Assembly: GCA_019636915.1 (NCBI GenBank)
Contig: JAHBWQ010000011.1
Coordinates: forward strand, 1-44,357
DNA length: 44,357 nucleotides
Reading direction: 5' to 3'
DNA from: Nitrospira sp.
GTDB lineage: Bacteria > Nitrospirota > Nitrospiria > Nitrospirales > Nitrospiraceae
A program made the translations under genes and the position numbers. This document shows, in pieces, positions 34,947-43,024 of the stretch. The notes under the pieces were generated by a model. It made no database searches. It was not told the origin of the DNA and saw only the letters and a program-made list of their open reading frames with translations. Position 1 is the first letter of the stretch. Each line of letters starts with the position of its first letter.

Positions 34947-35141
34947 ACCTGAGTGCTACCAAGGACGCTGTCTCCAACGGCAAATTGTGGGGTAGCTTGG
35001 GCCTAAGGATTTGGATTTGTGATGCTTGCAATCACATCATGGCGCCGATCGGACAGGTTGCAACAAGCTTCACTCCCAATGTATCGTGCCTCTCCAAAAT
35101 TTAGTATTTGAGAGTTCATACCAACGTGAAGGAGTAATCGC

Positions 35142-36479
35142 ATGAAGCCGACTACGAACAGGTTGCTGTGTATTGGACGGGTACTGATTATCCTGACGGG
35201 GTTCTTGCTTGTTTCTTGGGACGCTGAGGCGGCAAACGCACCTGACCCCGGGCAATTCTTCAAAGGTTGTTCGGTGAAGCCACGCGAGGGCCACAGTAAT
35301 TACCGAGTCAGTGGCTTTTGTCTTGGACATTCATTCAAGCCACAGCACACCAATGGTTGTATCGTACAGTGGGATGGTCTGTTTGCTCGGTGGGTAATAT
35401 TCTCTTGCGATTTGGATGGAGAGCCCCGTCGTATGATCTACTTTGATGGGAAAACGGGCAAGATTGATCGCGTTGACGGGAATATTCCTCAGGAACAAAA
35501 GATGGTACGAGAAGTTCAAACCTCTGGAAATTACAAAGGGTGCACGATTTCCCATCTCACGGATAACCCATCCAGACGTGTGATTACCGGCAAGTGTGCG
35601 GGGCATGTGTTTGAAAATCCAAAAATTGGCGGGCCCCTTGAAGAAATAAATGTTTGTCGGCTTCAAGATCTTAGGAACCAAATGTGGATTGGAGATTGTA
35701 TCATTGATGGCCGGTGGCGGTCTGGGGCTACTTCGATCACCTACGATCCTAAGACTGTTGAGGCAGCTCAGGCTGCTGCGGAGGTTCGTACAAAGATGCA
35801 GGCGGAGGCGCCTGCAAAATATCCCGATCTGGTCGCGAGTGCACGGGCGAGGAGCAAGGCTGACCCTGTTTTTCTAGGCATTGTCCTGGGTGAACAGTGG
35901 AATAAGCAGAACGTGAATGATTGTTCGGAGAGAGGATGGTCCACGCACAATTCAATCCCCTTTTGTTCCTATCCAGCCGATGAGGCGAACACGTCTCATG
36001 CTGGAAAGTCATGGACTGACTGCGTGGTCATCGACAAGAGCAGTTTTGATACGTCGTGGATCGGATCTTCTTCGGCCATCGACTATTCCAAGGTACAACA
36101 ATATGATGGGCTCGCCGGACTTATTGTCGGCATGACAGCCCTTAACATGGCTGTTTCTAACGCTGAGGCAGAGGCAAAGAGGGAGAGCTGTAAGGTGTAT
36201 GTTTCCGTACTTCCGGATGGCACGGTCGGAACCGTGTCGACGCTCACGAGTACGCAATCAGCCGAGGTAGAGAAGGTCCTTTCCCTGCTGATCAAGAAGT
36301 ACGGCGACCAATTCAGCACCAATGGGTGGCGTCATCAGTGGACGTTACCTGGATTGACAGTGAGTTATCACGAACGAGCTGAACGGGCAGATGGCAGCAG
36401 TTCTGTGCTTGGCGGTCTTGAAATTTCTACAGCTGCAGTCGCTAGAGAGGCGCAGAGGAGTTCAAAGCCAGCATTTTAG
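35142..36479 (+). CDS. Exported Cys-rich protein with duplicated four-Cys module
   Basis: A 445-residue protein of unknown family with a good AAGGAG ribosome site. The signal peptide is residues 1-31 (DAEA-A). Residues 39-102 and 130-202 are two copies of a module with four Cys each (C43, C60, C73, C89; C134, C152, C172, C186). They share KGC, G-x-C-x-GH-x-F and a C-x-x-DG-x-x-R end. The C-terminal half has a short hydrophobic stretch (GLAGLIVGMTALNMAV) that may enter or touch the membrane, and a final alpha/beta part. The paired Cys suggest disulfides in the periplasm. Function is unknown. Confidence 0.65.
   Translation: MKPTTNRLLCIGRVLIILTGFLLVSWDAEAANAPDPGQFFKGCSVKPREGHSNYRVSGFCLGHSFKPQHTNGCIVQWDGLFARWVIFSCDLDGEPRRMIYFDGKTGKIDRVDGNIPQEQKMVREVQTSGNYKGCTISHLTDNPSRRVITGKCAGHVFENPKIGGPLEEINVCRLQDLRNQMWIGDCIIDGRWRSGATSITYDPKTVEAAQAAAEVRTKMQAEAPAKYPDLVASARARSKADPVFLGIVLGEQWNKQNVNDCSERGWSTHNSIPFCSYPADEANTSHAGKSWTDCVVIDKSSFDTSWIGSSSAIDYSKVQQYDGLAGLIVGMTALNMAVSNAEAEAKRESCKVYVSVLPDGTVGTVSTLTSTQSAEVEKVLSLLIKKYGDQFSTNGWRHQWTLPGLTVSYHERAERADGSSSVLGGLEISTAAVAREAQRSSKPAF
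35256..35747 (+). repeat. Internal duplication of a four-Cys module
   Basis: The two halves, 35256-35447 and 35529-35747, encode modules with the same Cys order and near-equal spacing (17 against 18 residues between the first two Cys). The DNA copies are diverged. Confidence 0.65.
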
Positions 36480-36824
36480 ATAGTGCGCAGGGGAAGCCTT
36501 CGCTGATTGTGGCCCGTTGGATCTGTGCGACCCCATAGGTCCACGATGCTCTCCGTCGATGTCTACAATCGCACGAGGGGTTGCTTAGCTGAGCCGCGAC
36601 CTTGTCCACATCAGCATGACCGCTCAAGCACGCCACAGGATTGGGGCGGGTACTGCAACTGATCCCTGGAGTCTTCCGCCAACTGGAAGCCATCATCCTG
36701 CTCAAATTCATGAAAGAAGGACGCATCGTGTCAAGCAATTGATTGCCGCATGACTGGTCGGATGTGCGGTGCAATGTTAATCTAGCCCGTATCTAGCAAG
36801 ATTCATATGGGGAGGGGTGTCATA
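36480..36824. other. 345-base stretch with no supported gene
   Basis: No family can be recognised. A 40-codon frame between stops at 36620-36742 reads somewhat protein-like (containing GVFRQLEAIILLKFMKEGRI), so a gene remnant is possible. The ribosome site of the antitoxin gene is at its end. Confidence 0.35.
36809..36817 (+). promoter_or_regulatory. Ribosome-binding site deciding the antitoxin start
   Basis: GGGGAGGGG lies seven bases before the ATG at 36825. The upstream in-frame ATG at 36807 overlaps this site, so it is not the likely start. Confidence 0.6.
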
Positions 36825-37076
36825 ATGGCCATTACCACAGTGGGACTAGCCGAAGCGAAGAACAAACTCTCTGAATTGATCGGCCGGGTCGCTCGGGGAG
36901 AAGAAATCACGATCACTCGTCATGAGAAAGTCGTTGCCAAGCTGGTGCCCGCGAAACGAGCCAGTCGGGAAGAGGCCCTACAAGCGATCGAGGGGATTCG
37001 GGCATTGCGCGCCAAGCATCCTGTCAAATTGACTACGGAGGACATTCTCGAGTTAAGGAACGTGGGGCGACGATGA
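36825..37076 (+). CDS. Phd/YefM-family antitoxin
   Basis: An 83-residue protein. The start MAITTVGLAEAKNKLSELIG with RVARGEEITITRHEKVVAKL is the classic Phd/YefM DNA-binding fold, which represses its own operon and neutralises a toxin through its C-terminal tail. The toxin gene starts inside its stop codon (ATGA) but is cut off after 15 codons. The antitoxin is therefore an orphan here. It may remain as a repressor or guard against related toxins encoded elsewhere. Confidence 0.9.
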   Translation: MAITTVGLAEAKNKLSELIGRVARGEEITITRHEKVVAKLVPAKRASREEALQAIEGIRALRAKHPVKLTTEDILELRNVGRR

Positions 37077-37120
37077 ATTTTGTGTTTGATTGTTCAGTCT
37101 GGATGACTCAACCTCTTTAA
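37073..37120 (+). pseudogene. Truncated VapC-like PIN toxin remnant
   Basis: The frame starts at ATG 37073, overlapping the antitoxin stop by four bases as in intact vapBC-type operons. It encodes only MNFVFDCSVWMTQPL before TAA. The first nine residues match the first strand and catalytic Asp of PIN-domain toxins (usually F-V-x-D-x-S-V). The remaining ~120 residues are missing and no continuation is seen in the next 290 bases in any frame. The toxin is therefore lost. Confidence 0.75.
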
Positions 37121-37283
37121 CTTTAACCAATACATGAACTTTCGAGTCACTTGCCATGGTAATGGCAGAGACACATAGCACACGTACGTCAGCGAGACCC
37201 TTTCACCTTCAAGACAAACAAATATCAACTGCGGGTCACATATTGATCTAGATGAAGTGGCGATCCGATCGTACGCTGCTCCT

Positions 37284-37299
37284 TGGCAGCTAATATGCT
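37284..37299 (+). promoter_or_regulatory. Possible sigma54 (-24/-12) promoter, overlapping an extended -10
   Basis: TTGGCAGCTAATATGCT places GG (37285-37286) and GC (37297-37298) exactly ten bases apart, with TTGGCA and TGCT close to the -24/-12 consensus. The same bases plus those after them read TGCTATAGT, an extended -10, but without a -35. The start point would be about 100 bases before the RCK_C gene. Confidence 0.35.
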
Positions 37300-37412
37300 A
37301 TAGTCCGATCAGCACCTACGTAACCGGTTCCTGGATGCGGAGTAGGAAGTCGATTAGGTTCCATAGAAGAGCGGAATAATCTATAAGTTGACATAATATA
37401 CGTTATCAGAAT

Positions 37413-38081
37413 ATGTCATTTGAGTTGTTTGACCGCGTCCACAAAGAGCTTTCGATTACCGGACAGGCCTTTTATGAAGGCATCCTGGCTATCTCCGAAG
37501 TCGTCAACCGCAAGGTGGAGATTATCCGACTGCATTGGCAGGCTTCCTCTTTGCTTCAGCGTATCGACGATGTCACCGCTCGAGTTGGACGACTCATCGC
37601 CGTGCAGGTATCTGATCGACTCCACTCCAGACTTCAGCCAGATTCGATTGTGTATGCAGTTGATGAAGCCTTAACCGACGCCCGTGCTCACATCCATGAA
37701 TTGAAACGATCCTTGATGCAAGTCGATGCACAAATCCGCGAACTCAAACTTGAAGCGACTCATCAAGATTTACTTTTATTGCACCACGACCTGACCGTAC
37801 GGTCGGCTGGAATCGAACGCCTCACAGTGGCGCATAGAGCTGCTGCGGCGGGACAACCACTGAGTGCCGCTCCTCATGCTCTTGCATCCTCTGTTGCCAC
37901 CGTTCTGCGGGGGCCAGTCCTCTTAAGTCCCAGCAGTGACCTCGTCCTACAGCCTGGCGACATCGTCATTGTGATTGGCCCTCAAACTGAGCTGGATCAC
38001 TTCACGCACTGGTTCACCGGTCAGCGCCCCCTCACCCCTGCACGGACACGTCTGCCTCAGGGAGTAGGCACACCAGCATAA
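37413..38081 (+). CDS. Protein with C-terminal RCK_C (TrkA-C) domain
   Basis: A 222-residue cytoplasmic protein. Residues ~1-150 are mostly helical and may form a coiled coil or PhoU-like bundle. Residues ~160-208 look like an RCK_C domain: ATVLRGPVLLSPSSDLVLQP, then GDIVIVIGPQTELDHFTHWF. RCK_C domains bind small ligands and gate K+ channels or anion transporters, but no RCK_N domain or channel is attached. No ribosome site is visible before the ATG. It lies 21 bases before the HtrA gene and may be co-transcribed. Confidence 0.65.
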   Translation: MSFELFDRVHKELSITGQAFYEGILAISEVVNRKVEIIRLHWQASSLLQRIDDVTARVGRLIAVQVSDRLHSRLQPDSIVYAVDEALTDARAHIHELKRSLMQVDAQIRELKLEATHQDLLLLHHDLTVRSAGIERLTVAHRAAAAGQPLSAAPHALASSVATVLRGPVLLSPSSDLVLQPGDIVIVIGPQTELDHFTHWFTGQRPLTPARTRLPQGVGTPA

Positions 38082-38102
38082 AATCAGTTACAATATCACT
38101 TC

Positions 38103-39503
38103 ATGGCATTGATGACGCTCCTCATAGCTCATATCCGCTCCGGTGTGCGTCTGCTCATCCTTTCTCTTCTCGTCTCAGTCTCTTTCGTGCCGACAGTCGA
38201 AGCCGTTTCTCCTGACTCTCCCGGGCTTCGCATGCTCGAAGAAATCCAAACCGTCATCACAGAACTCGCCGAACACGCTAAGCCTTCCGTCGTAAACCTC
38301 TTTCCGATGACTCTCTCAGGAAGACTTCGCGACACGTCAGGAGACCGGACGCCGAATGCATCAGGCTCCGGTTCAGGCCTCATCGTCGACAGCGACGGAC
38401 ACATCGTGACCAATAACCACGTCATCGGCGATGCCACGGAGATTGAGGTTCGCTTCTCAGACAAGACCAAGCTCGTTGCTCAAGTAATCGGCAAGGACCC
38501 GGATACGGATTTGGCGCTGCTCAAGGTGACAACTGATCGGCCCCTTCCCAGAGCACGGTTCGGTGATTCTTCCACGGTCAAAGTGGGCCAATGGGTCCTG
38601 GCGGTCGGAAACCCCTTCGGCTTGGACCGTACGGTGACACTCGGTGTCGTCAGCGGGATCGGTCGTGAAAATATGAATCTTTCACGGTACGAAAACTTCA
38701 TTCAAACCGATGCCTCAATCAATCCGGGAAACTCCGGAGGGCCGCTATTCAACCTTCGTGGGGAAGTGATCGGGATCAATACCGCGATCATCAATTTTGC
38801 CCAGGGCATCGGGTTCGCCATTCCTTCGAACATGGCCAAGCAGGTCATCGAACAATTACTTGCCAAAGGCAAAGTTGTGCGGGGCTGGCTCGGTGTCGGG
38901 ATTCAGCCGTTGACGGCTGAGTTGGCGAAAAAATTCGGAGTCACCGAAGGCGAAGGAGTCCTCGTGAACGAAGTGTTCGAGAAAGATCCTGCGGCTTTGG
39001 CGGGGATCAAGCCGGGCGATGTCATCGTCCGGATCGACGGTGTCGTTGTTGATTCACCGAATAAGCTGTCTCGCCTCATCGCGACGCTGACTCCTGGCGC
39101 GACCTCAAAGATAGAAATAGTCCGGGATCTGCAACACGTGACAATGGACGTTCCCCTCACCGAGCGGCGTGATACCGCCATCGTCGCATCGATTGCTCGA
39201 CAAGAGGAGAAGTTAGGGGTCAGGCTGGGTCTGGATCTCCAAGACGTGACGGCCGCCCTGGCGGACAGGTTCAAGCTCCGTGAGCCGAAAGGCGTGCTGA
39301 TTACAAAGGTTGAACCCAATAGTCTTGCTCAAGCCGAAGGCCTCCGGGAAGGCGATCTCATTAAAGAGGTCAACCGTATGGACGTGTCCTCCGTAGGAGA
39401 ATTTACGTCAGCTATGGCACGGTCCAAGCGTGGCGACACCGTGTTGCTTCGCGTGCTTCGAGAAAACCGCGCATTTTATGTCGTGCTGAAATCCTCCGAC
39501 TGA
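38103..39503 (+). CDS. htrA: HtrA/DegP-family periplasmic serine protease with two PDZ domains
   Basis: A 466-residue protein with a signal peptide (about residues 1-35, VEA). The protease domain has H106 (TNNHVIG), D136 (DTDLALL) and S211 (NPGNSGGPLF). PDZ1 is about residues 255-345 (GWLGVGIQPL, AGIKPGDVIVRIDG) and PDZ2 about 370-460 (AEGLREGDLIKEVNRM). It degrades or holds misfolded envelope proteins. DegP and DegQ cannot be told apart from sequence alone. It converges with the EF-G-like gene, with only five bases between the stops. Confidence 0.95.
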   Translation: MALMTLLIAHIRSGVRLLILSLLVSVSFVPTVEAVSPDSPGLRMLEEIQTVITELAEHAKPSVVNLFPMTLSGRLRDTSGDRTPNASGSGSGLIVDSDGHIVTNNHVIGDATEIEVRFSDKTKLVAQVIGKDPDTDLALLKVTTDRPLPRARFGDSSTVKVGQWVLAVGNPFGLDRTVTLGVVSGIGRENMNLSRYENFIQTDASINPGNSGGPLFNLRGEVIGINTAIINFAQGIGFAIPSNMAKQVIEQLLAKGKVVRGWLGVGIQPLTAELAKKFGVTEGEGVLVNEVFEKDPAALAGIKPGDVIVRIDGVVVDSPNKLSRLIATLTPGATSKIEIVRDLQHVTMDVPLTERRDTAIVASIARQEEKLGVRLGLDLQDVTAALADRFKLREPKGVLITKVEPNSLAQAEGLREGDLIKEVNRMDVSSVGEFTSAMARSKRGDTVLLRVLRENRAFYVVLKSSD

Positions 39504-39508
39504 CGATG

Positions 39509-41611
39509 TCAATGGGCCGTGGCGGCTTGTCCTTCCGTCTTATGTCGCTCAATGACCCTTGCAGCTAACTCTCGTGGTACTTCATCATACTGTGCGAAAT
39601 CCATGACATAGCTGCCCCGGCCACCGGTCATGGCGTTGAGGGCCGTCGCATATCGAAGCAGCTCAGCCAGCGGAACCAACGCGGTGATCTGTTCCGCATG
39701 GTCCTGCGCGTTGACGGCCACGATTCGACCCCGTCTGGCGCTCAAGTCCCCCATGATCGCTCCGACCGCGTCGGTCGGTGTGTCGATTTCGACCGTCATG
39801 ACAGGCTCAAGTAACACGGGATGCGCAGTCTCTATCGCTTTCTTGAATGCCATCGATCCCGCGATCTTAAACGACATTTCGGATGAGTCAACGACATGAT
39901 AGGATCCGTCATAGACGGCCACTTGCACATCGACGACCGGAAATCCGCTCAACGGTCCTTCCTGCATGGCTTCAATGACTCCTTTTTCCACGGCGGGAAT
40001 GAAATTTCGAGGAATCGCGCCTCCGACCACACGACTCTCAAACACATACCCGTTGCCCCGTGGAAGCGGCGCCACTTCAAGCCAGCAATCGCCGTATTGC
40101 CCGTGACCGCCGGTTTGTTTTTTGTACTTGCCCTGTGCCTGTGATTTCGTCTTGAGCGTTTCCCGATACGGGACCTTCGGCGTATGGATGATGACATCGG
40201 CTCCGAACTTTCGGTGGAGTTTCTCAAGCGCCAAATCGATGTGAAACTGCCCCATGCCGCTGAGCACCATCTCCTTGGTTTCGGCATTGCGTGCGAATTC
40301 CAGCGTAGGGTCTTCTTCGATGAGTTTGTGAAGACCAAGGCTGACCTTATCGATGTCCGTCTTCGACTTGGCTTCGATCGCGAACGACATTATCGGCTTT
40401 GGGAGGCTCGGTATGGGGTAACGGATGGGAGCATTTTCTTGGCACAACGTGTCACCGGTATGCGTGTCTTTGAGTTTTCCAATCGCTACGATCTCTCCTC
40501 CTTTTGCGGCATCGACCGGCACGTGACGTTTCCCCAATACCCTATAGAAATGGCCGAGCTTTTCCCGTACATGTTTTGAAGCATTCAGCACCGTCGCATC
40601 GGCATGAATGGTTCCAGACACGATACGGCAATAGGACAGCCGACCGATGAATGGATCGATGATGGTCTTAAAGACGTAGGCTGAAAACGGTTCCTGGCCA
40701 CTCCCCTTCCGCTCACACTCTTCATGAGTCTCCGGGTGAATCCCTTGCCATGGATGGATCGCGCCACGTTCGGAGGGTGTCGGTAACAAGGTCACAATGG
40801 CGTCCAGCAGGGACCAGACTCCCACATTTTGCGTTGCGGATCCCGCATACACGGGAAGAAATTGCTTCGTCTGAATGTCGCGTCGAAGTCCCTGGAGAAG
40901 GTCTTCCTGGTTTAATTCTCCCTGGGACAAGTAGGTCTCCAATAAGGTTTCTCCGCTTTCCGCGACCGCTTCGATGAGCTGCTTTCGCGCTCCGCTGAGA
41001 ATTCTCTCCAGGTCGTCTGAAATGTGCCCCTGTTCCACTTGCGCTGAATTCGGCCCGGACCGTATAAATTTTTCATGTCGCACATCAATGACGCCTTCTA
41101 AATTCACGCCGAGGCTGACCGGCAGTGTCATGGGGATTGGAGCACGACCGAGCTGCTGTCGGCAGGTCTCCAGAGCGTTCTCGAACGATGCGCCTTCCTT
41201 GTCGAGTCCATTGACGAACACCAAACAAGGAAGATCCAACTCTTTAATTCTCGCCCACAGCCGTGCCAGTTCTGTCCTCACCCCCATGCTTCCGCTCAGA
41301 AGAAGGATGACCGCATCGGCGGCCAGCAAGGCGGCGAGCGGTTCACCGAGAAGATCGAGTGCGCCTGGAGAGTCAATGAGATTGATGTTGGTGTGATTCC
41401 ATGAGAACTGAAGGAGACTGGTACTTGTCGAATGGCGATGGCGAAGCTCTTCCGGTTCGAAATCAGAAACGGTGGTAGCCTGTGTCACGGAACCAAGTGA
41501 GGGGATTGCTCCACCGGTATACAGCAAGGCCTCACCGAGAGAGGTCTTGCCCGCGCCGGCGCTGGATACGATCGCCACGTTTCTGATGGACTCCAGACAG
41601 GCTGCTTCCAT
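39509..41611 (-). CDS. EF-G-like translational GTPase paralogue
   Basis: A 700-residue protein with the five-domain EF-G layout, preceded by an AAGGAGGG site. G1 reads SSAGAGKTS (16-24) and G4 NGLDKEG (134-140, usually NKMD). G3 reads DSPGALDL (80-87), where EF-G has DTPGHVDF. Ala84 thus stands where the GTPase-activating His normally is. Domain IV is complete (TGGHGQYGD, MSFKIAGSMAFKKA). It belongs to the EF-G-2/FusA2-like group of paralogues with unclear roles. Slow or altered GTP hydrolysis is expected. It lies 80 bases downstream of radC on the same strand. Confidence 0.88.
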   Translation of the reverse strand: MEAACLESIRNVAIVSSAGAGKTSLGEALLYTGGAIPSLGSVTQATTVSDFEPEELRHRHSTSTSLLQFSWNHTNINLIDSPGALDLLGEPLAALLAADAVILLLSGSMGVRTELARLWARIKELDLPCLVFVNGLDKEGASFENALETCRQQLGRAPIPMTLPVSLGVNLEGVIDVRHEKFIRSGPNSAQVEQGHISDDLERILSGARKQLIEAVAESGETLLETYLSQGELNQEDLLQGLRRDIQTKQFLPVYAGSATQNVGVWSLLDAIVTLLPTPSERGAIHPWQGIHPETHEECERKGSGQEPFSAYVFKTIIDPFIGRLSYCRIVSGTIHADATVLNASKHVREKLGHFYRVLGKRHVPVDAAKGGEIVAIGKLKDTHTGDTLCQENAPIRYPIPSLPKPIMSFAIEAKSKTDIDKVSLGLHKLIEEDPTLEFARNAETKEMVLSGMGQFHIDLALEKLHRKFGADVIIHTPKVPYRETLKTKSQAQGKYKKQTGGHGQYGDCWLEVAPLPRGNGYVFESRVVGGAIPRNFIPAVEKGVIEAMQEGPLSGFPVVDVQVAVYDGSYHVVDSSEMSFKIAGSMAFKKAIETAHPVLLEPVMTVEIDTPTDAVGAIMGDLSARRGRIVAVNAQDHAEQITALVPLAELLRYATALNAMTGGRGSYVMDFAQYDEVPRELAARVIERHKTEGQAATAH

Positions 41612-41693
41612 AGTATGCCCTCCTTGTTAATGTAGAGGTTTAGGCATTCGCTTCCTCATATTCCTTGGGACCGTTATTTCGGTCGGGATTATT

Positions 41694-42419
41694 TCAAGGG
41701 TCTTCCCGCTCATCTCGCTGTCCCGCCATCCACCCTTCGTCGGCAAAACTCACGTACCGGCCATCTCCCACGATCACATGGTCCAAGACGCGGATCCCCA
41801 ACAGCTTGCCGGCCGTTATCAGTCGGTCAGTCAATCGCCGATCTTCCGGGCTTGGGGTTGGATCTCCGCTGGGATGATTGTGAAGAAAAATGACCGCGGC
41901 GGCCGATTCACGTACGGCGAGCGCAAAGGCCTCACGTGGATGCACGATGCTGAGCGTGAGGCTTCCCTCTGAAACCGTGGTTTCTTTGATCACGACATTT
42001 TTTGCGTCCAGCAGCACGACTTTGAAGAGTTCATGCTTCACATCGCGGAGTGCAGGATGAAAATGTTTGAACAGATCCGCACTTGAGGAAATACGAGTGC
42101 CGGTGGACATGGGAACGGCCAGCGATCGTCGCCCCAGTGCCAAAGCCGCCTTGAGTTGGGCCGCCTTGGCGGGGCCGACACCCGGGATGGCGCAGAGTTC
42201 TTCGATGCCGCAGGCCGCTAATCCTCCCAACCCACCCACGCGGTCGAGGAGTTCAATGGACACTTGGACGGCGGACGAATCGCGGCGGCCGGTTCTCAGG
42301 AGAATGGCGAGAAGATGGGCGTCTGATAAGGCTTCAGAACCCTTCGCAAGAAGACGCTCACGAGGACGTTCGGTCTTGGGCCAGTGCGCAATGCCTTTTC
42401 TCGGTTCTTTGCCCGCCAC
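41694..42419 (-). CDS. radC: RadC/JAB-domain protein
   Basis: A 241-residue protein. The N-terminal helix-hairpin-helix part (RPRERLLAKGSEALSDAHLL, LCAIPGVGPAKAAQLKAAL) is followed by a JAMM/JAB metalloprotein domain (about residues 115-235) with HNHPSGDPTPSPED, holding the zinc His and Asp. Length and layout are standard for RadC/YeeS. The old link to DNA repair is not well supported and its biochemical role is open. Confidence 0.95.
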   Translation of the reverse strand: MAGKEPRKGIAHWPKTERPRERLLAKGSEALSDAHLLAILLRTGRRDSSAVQVSIELLDRVGGLGGLAACGIEELCAIPGVGPAKAAQLKAALALGRRSLAVPMSTGTRISSSADLFKHFHPALRDVKHELFKVVLLDAKNVVIKETTVSEGSLTLSIVHPREAFALAVRESAAAVIFLHNHPSGDPTPSPEDRRLTDRLITAGKLLGIRVLDHVIVGDGRYVSFADEGWMAGQRDEREDP

Positions 42420-42593
42420 GAAGACCCCTCAGATGACAAAAAATTGACGGTCCGGACTCTTTTGTACCGACAAATAAGAGAAATTACCGGCCTAAGGCAA
42501 ATACGTAATTCATAACCCATTGAAATATTGAAACATGACAAATTGGTGCAGCTCTTGCTTAACGTTGCCACCAGCTGTGAACGTAGTCACCTT

Positions 42594-42600
42594 GGGAGGG
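42594..42600 (+). promoter_or_regulatory. Ribosome-binding site of the zinc-ribbon gene
   Basis: GGGAGGG lies four bases before the ATG at 42605 and supports this short gene being translated. Confidence 0.6.
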
Positions 42601-42604
42601 ATCG

Positions 42605-42778
42605 ATGGAATGTCCGAAGTGCAAGGGTATGATGATGTTGGAACGGTTTTCTGATTTTTTTCTCGTGTTCTATGCATGGAAATGTATCAACTGCGGTGCC
42701 ATCATTGACCGCACCATCTCTAACAACCGAAGAAAGAGTCTCGCGGCCCGCGAATCTCAGACCGTTGCGGCTCGGTAA
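42605..42778 (+). CDS. Small zinc-ribbon protein
   Basis: A 57-residue protein too short for most gene finders. It begins MECPKCKGMMMLERFSDFF; the second knuckle is WKCINCGAIIDR. C3, C6, C27 and C30 form a CxxC-x20-CxxC zinc ribbon. The last ~20 residues are basic (NNRRKSLAARE). A strong ribosome site precedes it. It is probably a nucleic-acid- or protein-binding adaptor, but nothing in the sequence fixes its role. It is transcribed away from radC, and a hairpin follows 21 bases after the stop. Confidence 0.8.
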   Translation: MECPKCKGMMMLERFSDFFLVFYAWKCINCGAIIDRTISNNRRKSLAARESQTVAAR

Positions 42779-42798
42779 ATCATACTTCGTGCTCAAGC

Positions 42799-42821
42799 GC
42801 GGGCCCTTCGTGAGGGCCTGC
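42799..42821 (+). terminator. GC hairpin after the zinc-ribbon gene
   Basis: GCGGGCCCT pairs with AGGGCCTGC (nine pairs, one G-T) around TCGTG. It is followed by only two T, so it is at best a weak intrinsic terminator. Confidence 0.4.
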
Positions 42822-42967
42822 TTAGGACTCGCAGGGTGGAATGCATCTTCCCTGACGTACCACGAGCCAATGATCGCATTATAGTCTTCCGCAAGAAGAC
42901 GGTCAAAAGAGTACCGATGGTCCTCTCCGAGTCAATCCGCAGTCCATACGGGCACCCTCCACATTTC

Positions 42968-42996
42968 TTGACCCTTGCAAAAACGCTATGTTAGAG
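42968..42996 (+). promoter_or_regulatory. Possible sigma70-type promoter of rsmD-coaD
   Basis: TTGACC and TTAGAG are separated by exactly 17 bases. The predicted start point is near 43003, which would exclude the ATG at 43001 and favour that at 43025. The -10 match is only partial. Confidence 0.35.
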
Positions 42997-43024
42997 TCTG
43001 ATGCTCACGACGATGTTGTCTGGT

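Larger units (their letters stand above)
34567..35141. other. 575-base stretch with hairpin and broken reading frame
   Basis: It holds a strong GC hairpin (34595-34623), an interrupted frame (34683-34946) and a 6-base inverted repeat TGTGAT/ATCACA with a 7-base loop (35018-35036). The ribosome site AAGGAG of the next gene lies just before its ATG at 35142. No intact gene is supported. Confidence 0.5.

Noticed and set aside
35018..35036. TGTGAT/ATCACA dyad as a CRP/FNR site
   Set aside because: TGTGA and TCACA are 9 bases apart, not the 6 of CRP sites, and FNR sites have a different core.
36620..36742. 40-codon frame as a small gene
   Set aside because: It has no start codon with a ribosome site and no recognisable family; it is kept only as a possible remnant.
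21765..37330. Palindrome AACCGGTT at 21765 and 37323 as a shared operator
   Set aside because: Two copies of an 8-base palindrome in 44 kb are expected by chance and the flanks differ.
41670..41685. GACCG/CGGTC dyad between radC and the EF-G-like gene as a terminator
   Set aside because: The stem has only five pairs and no T-run follows on the - strand.
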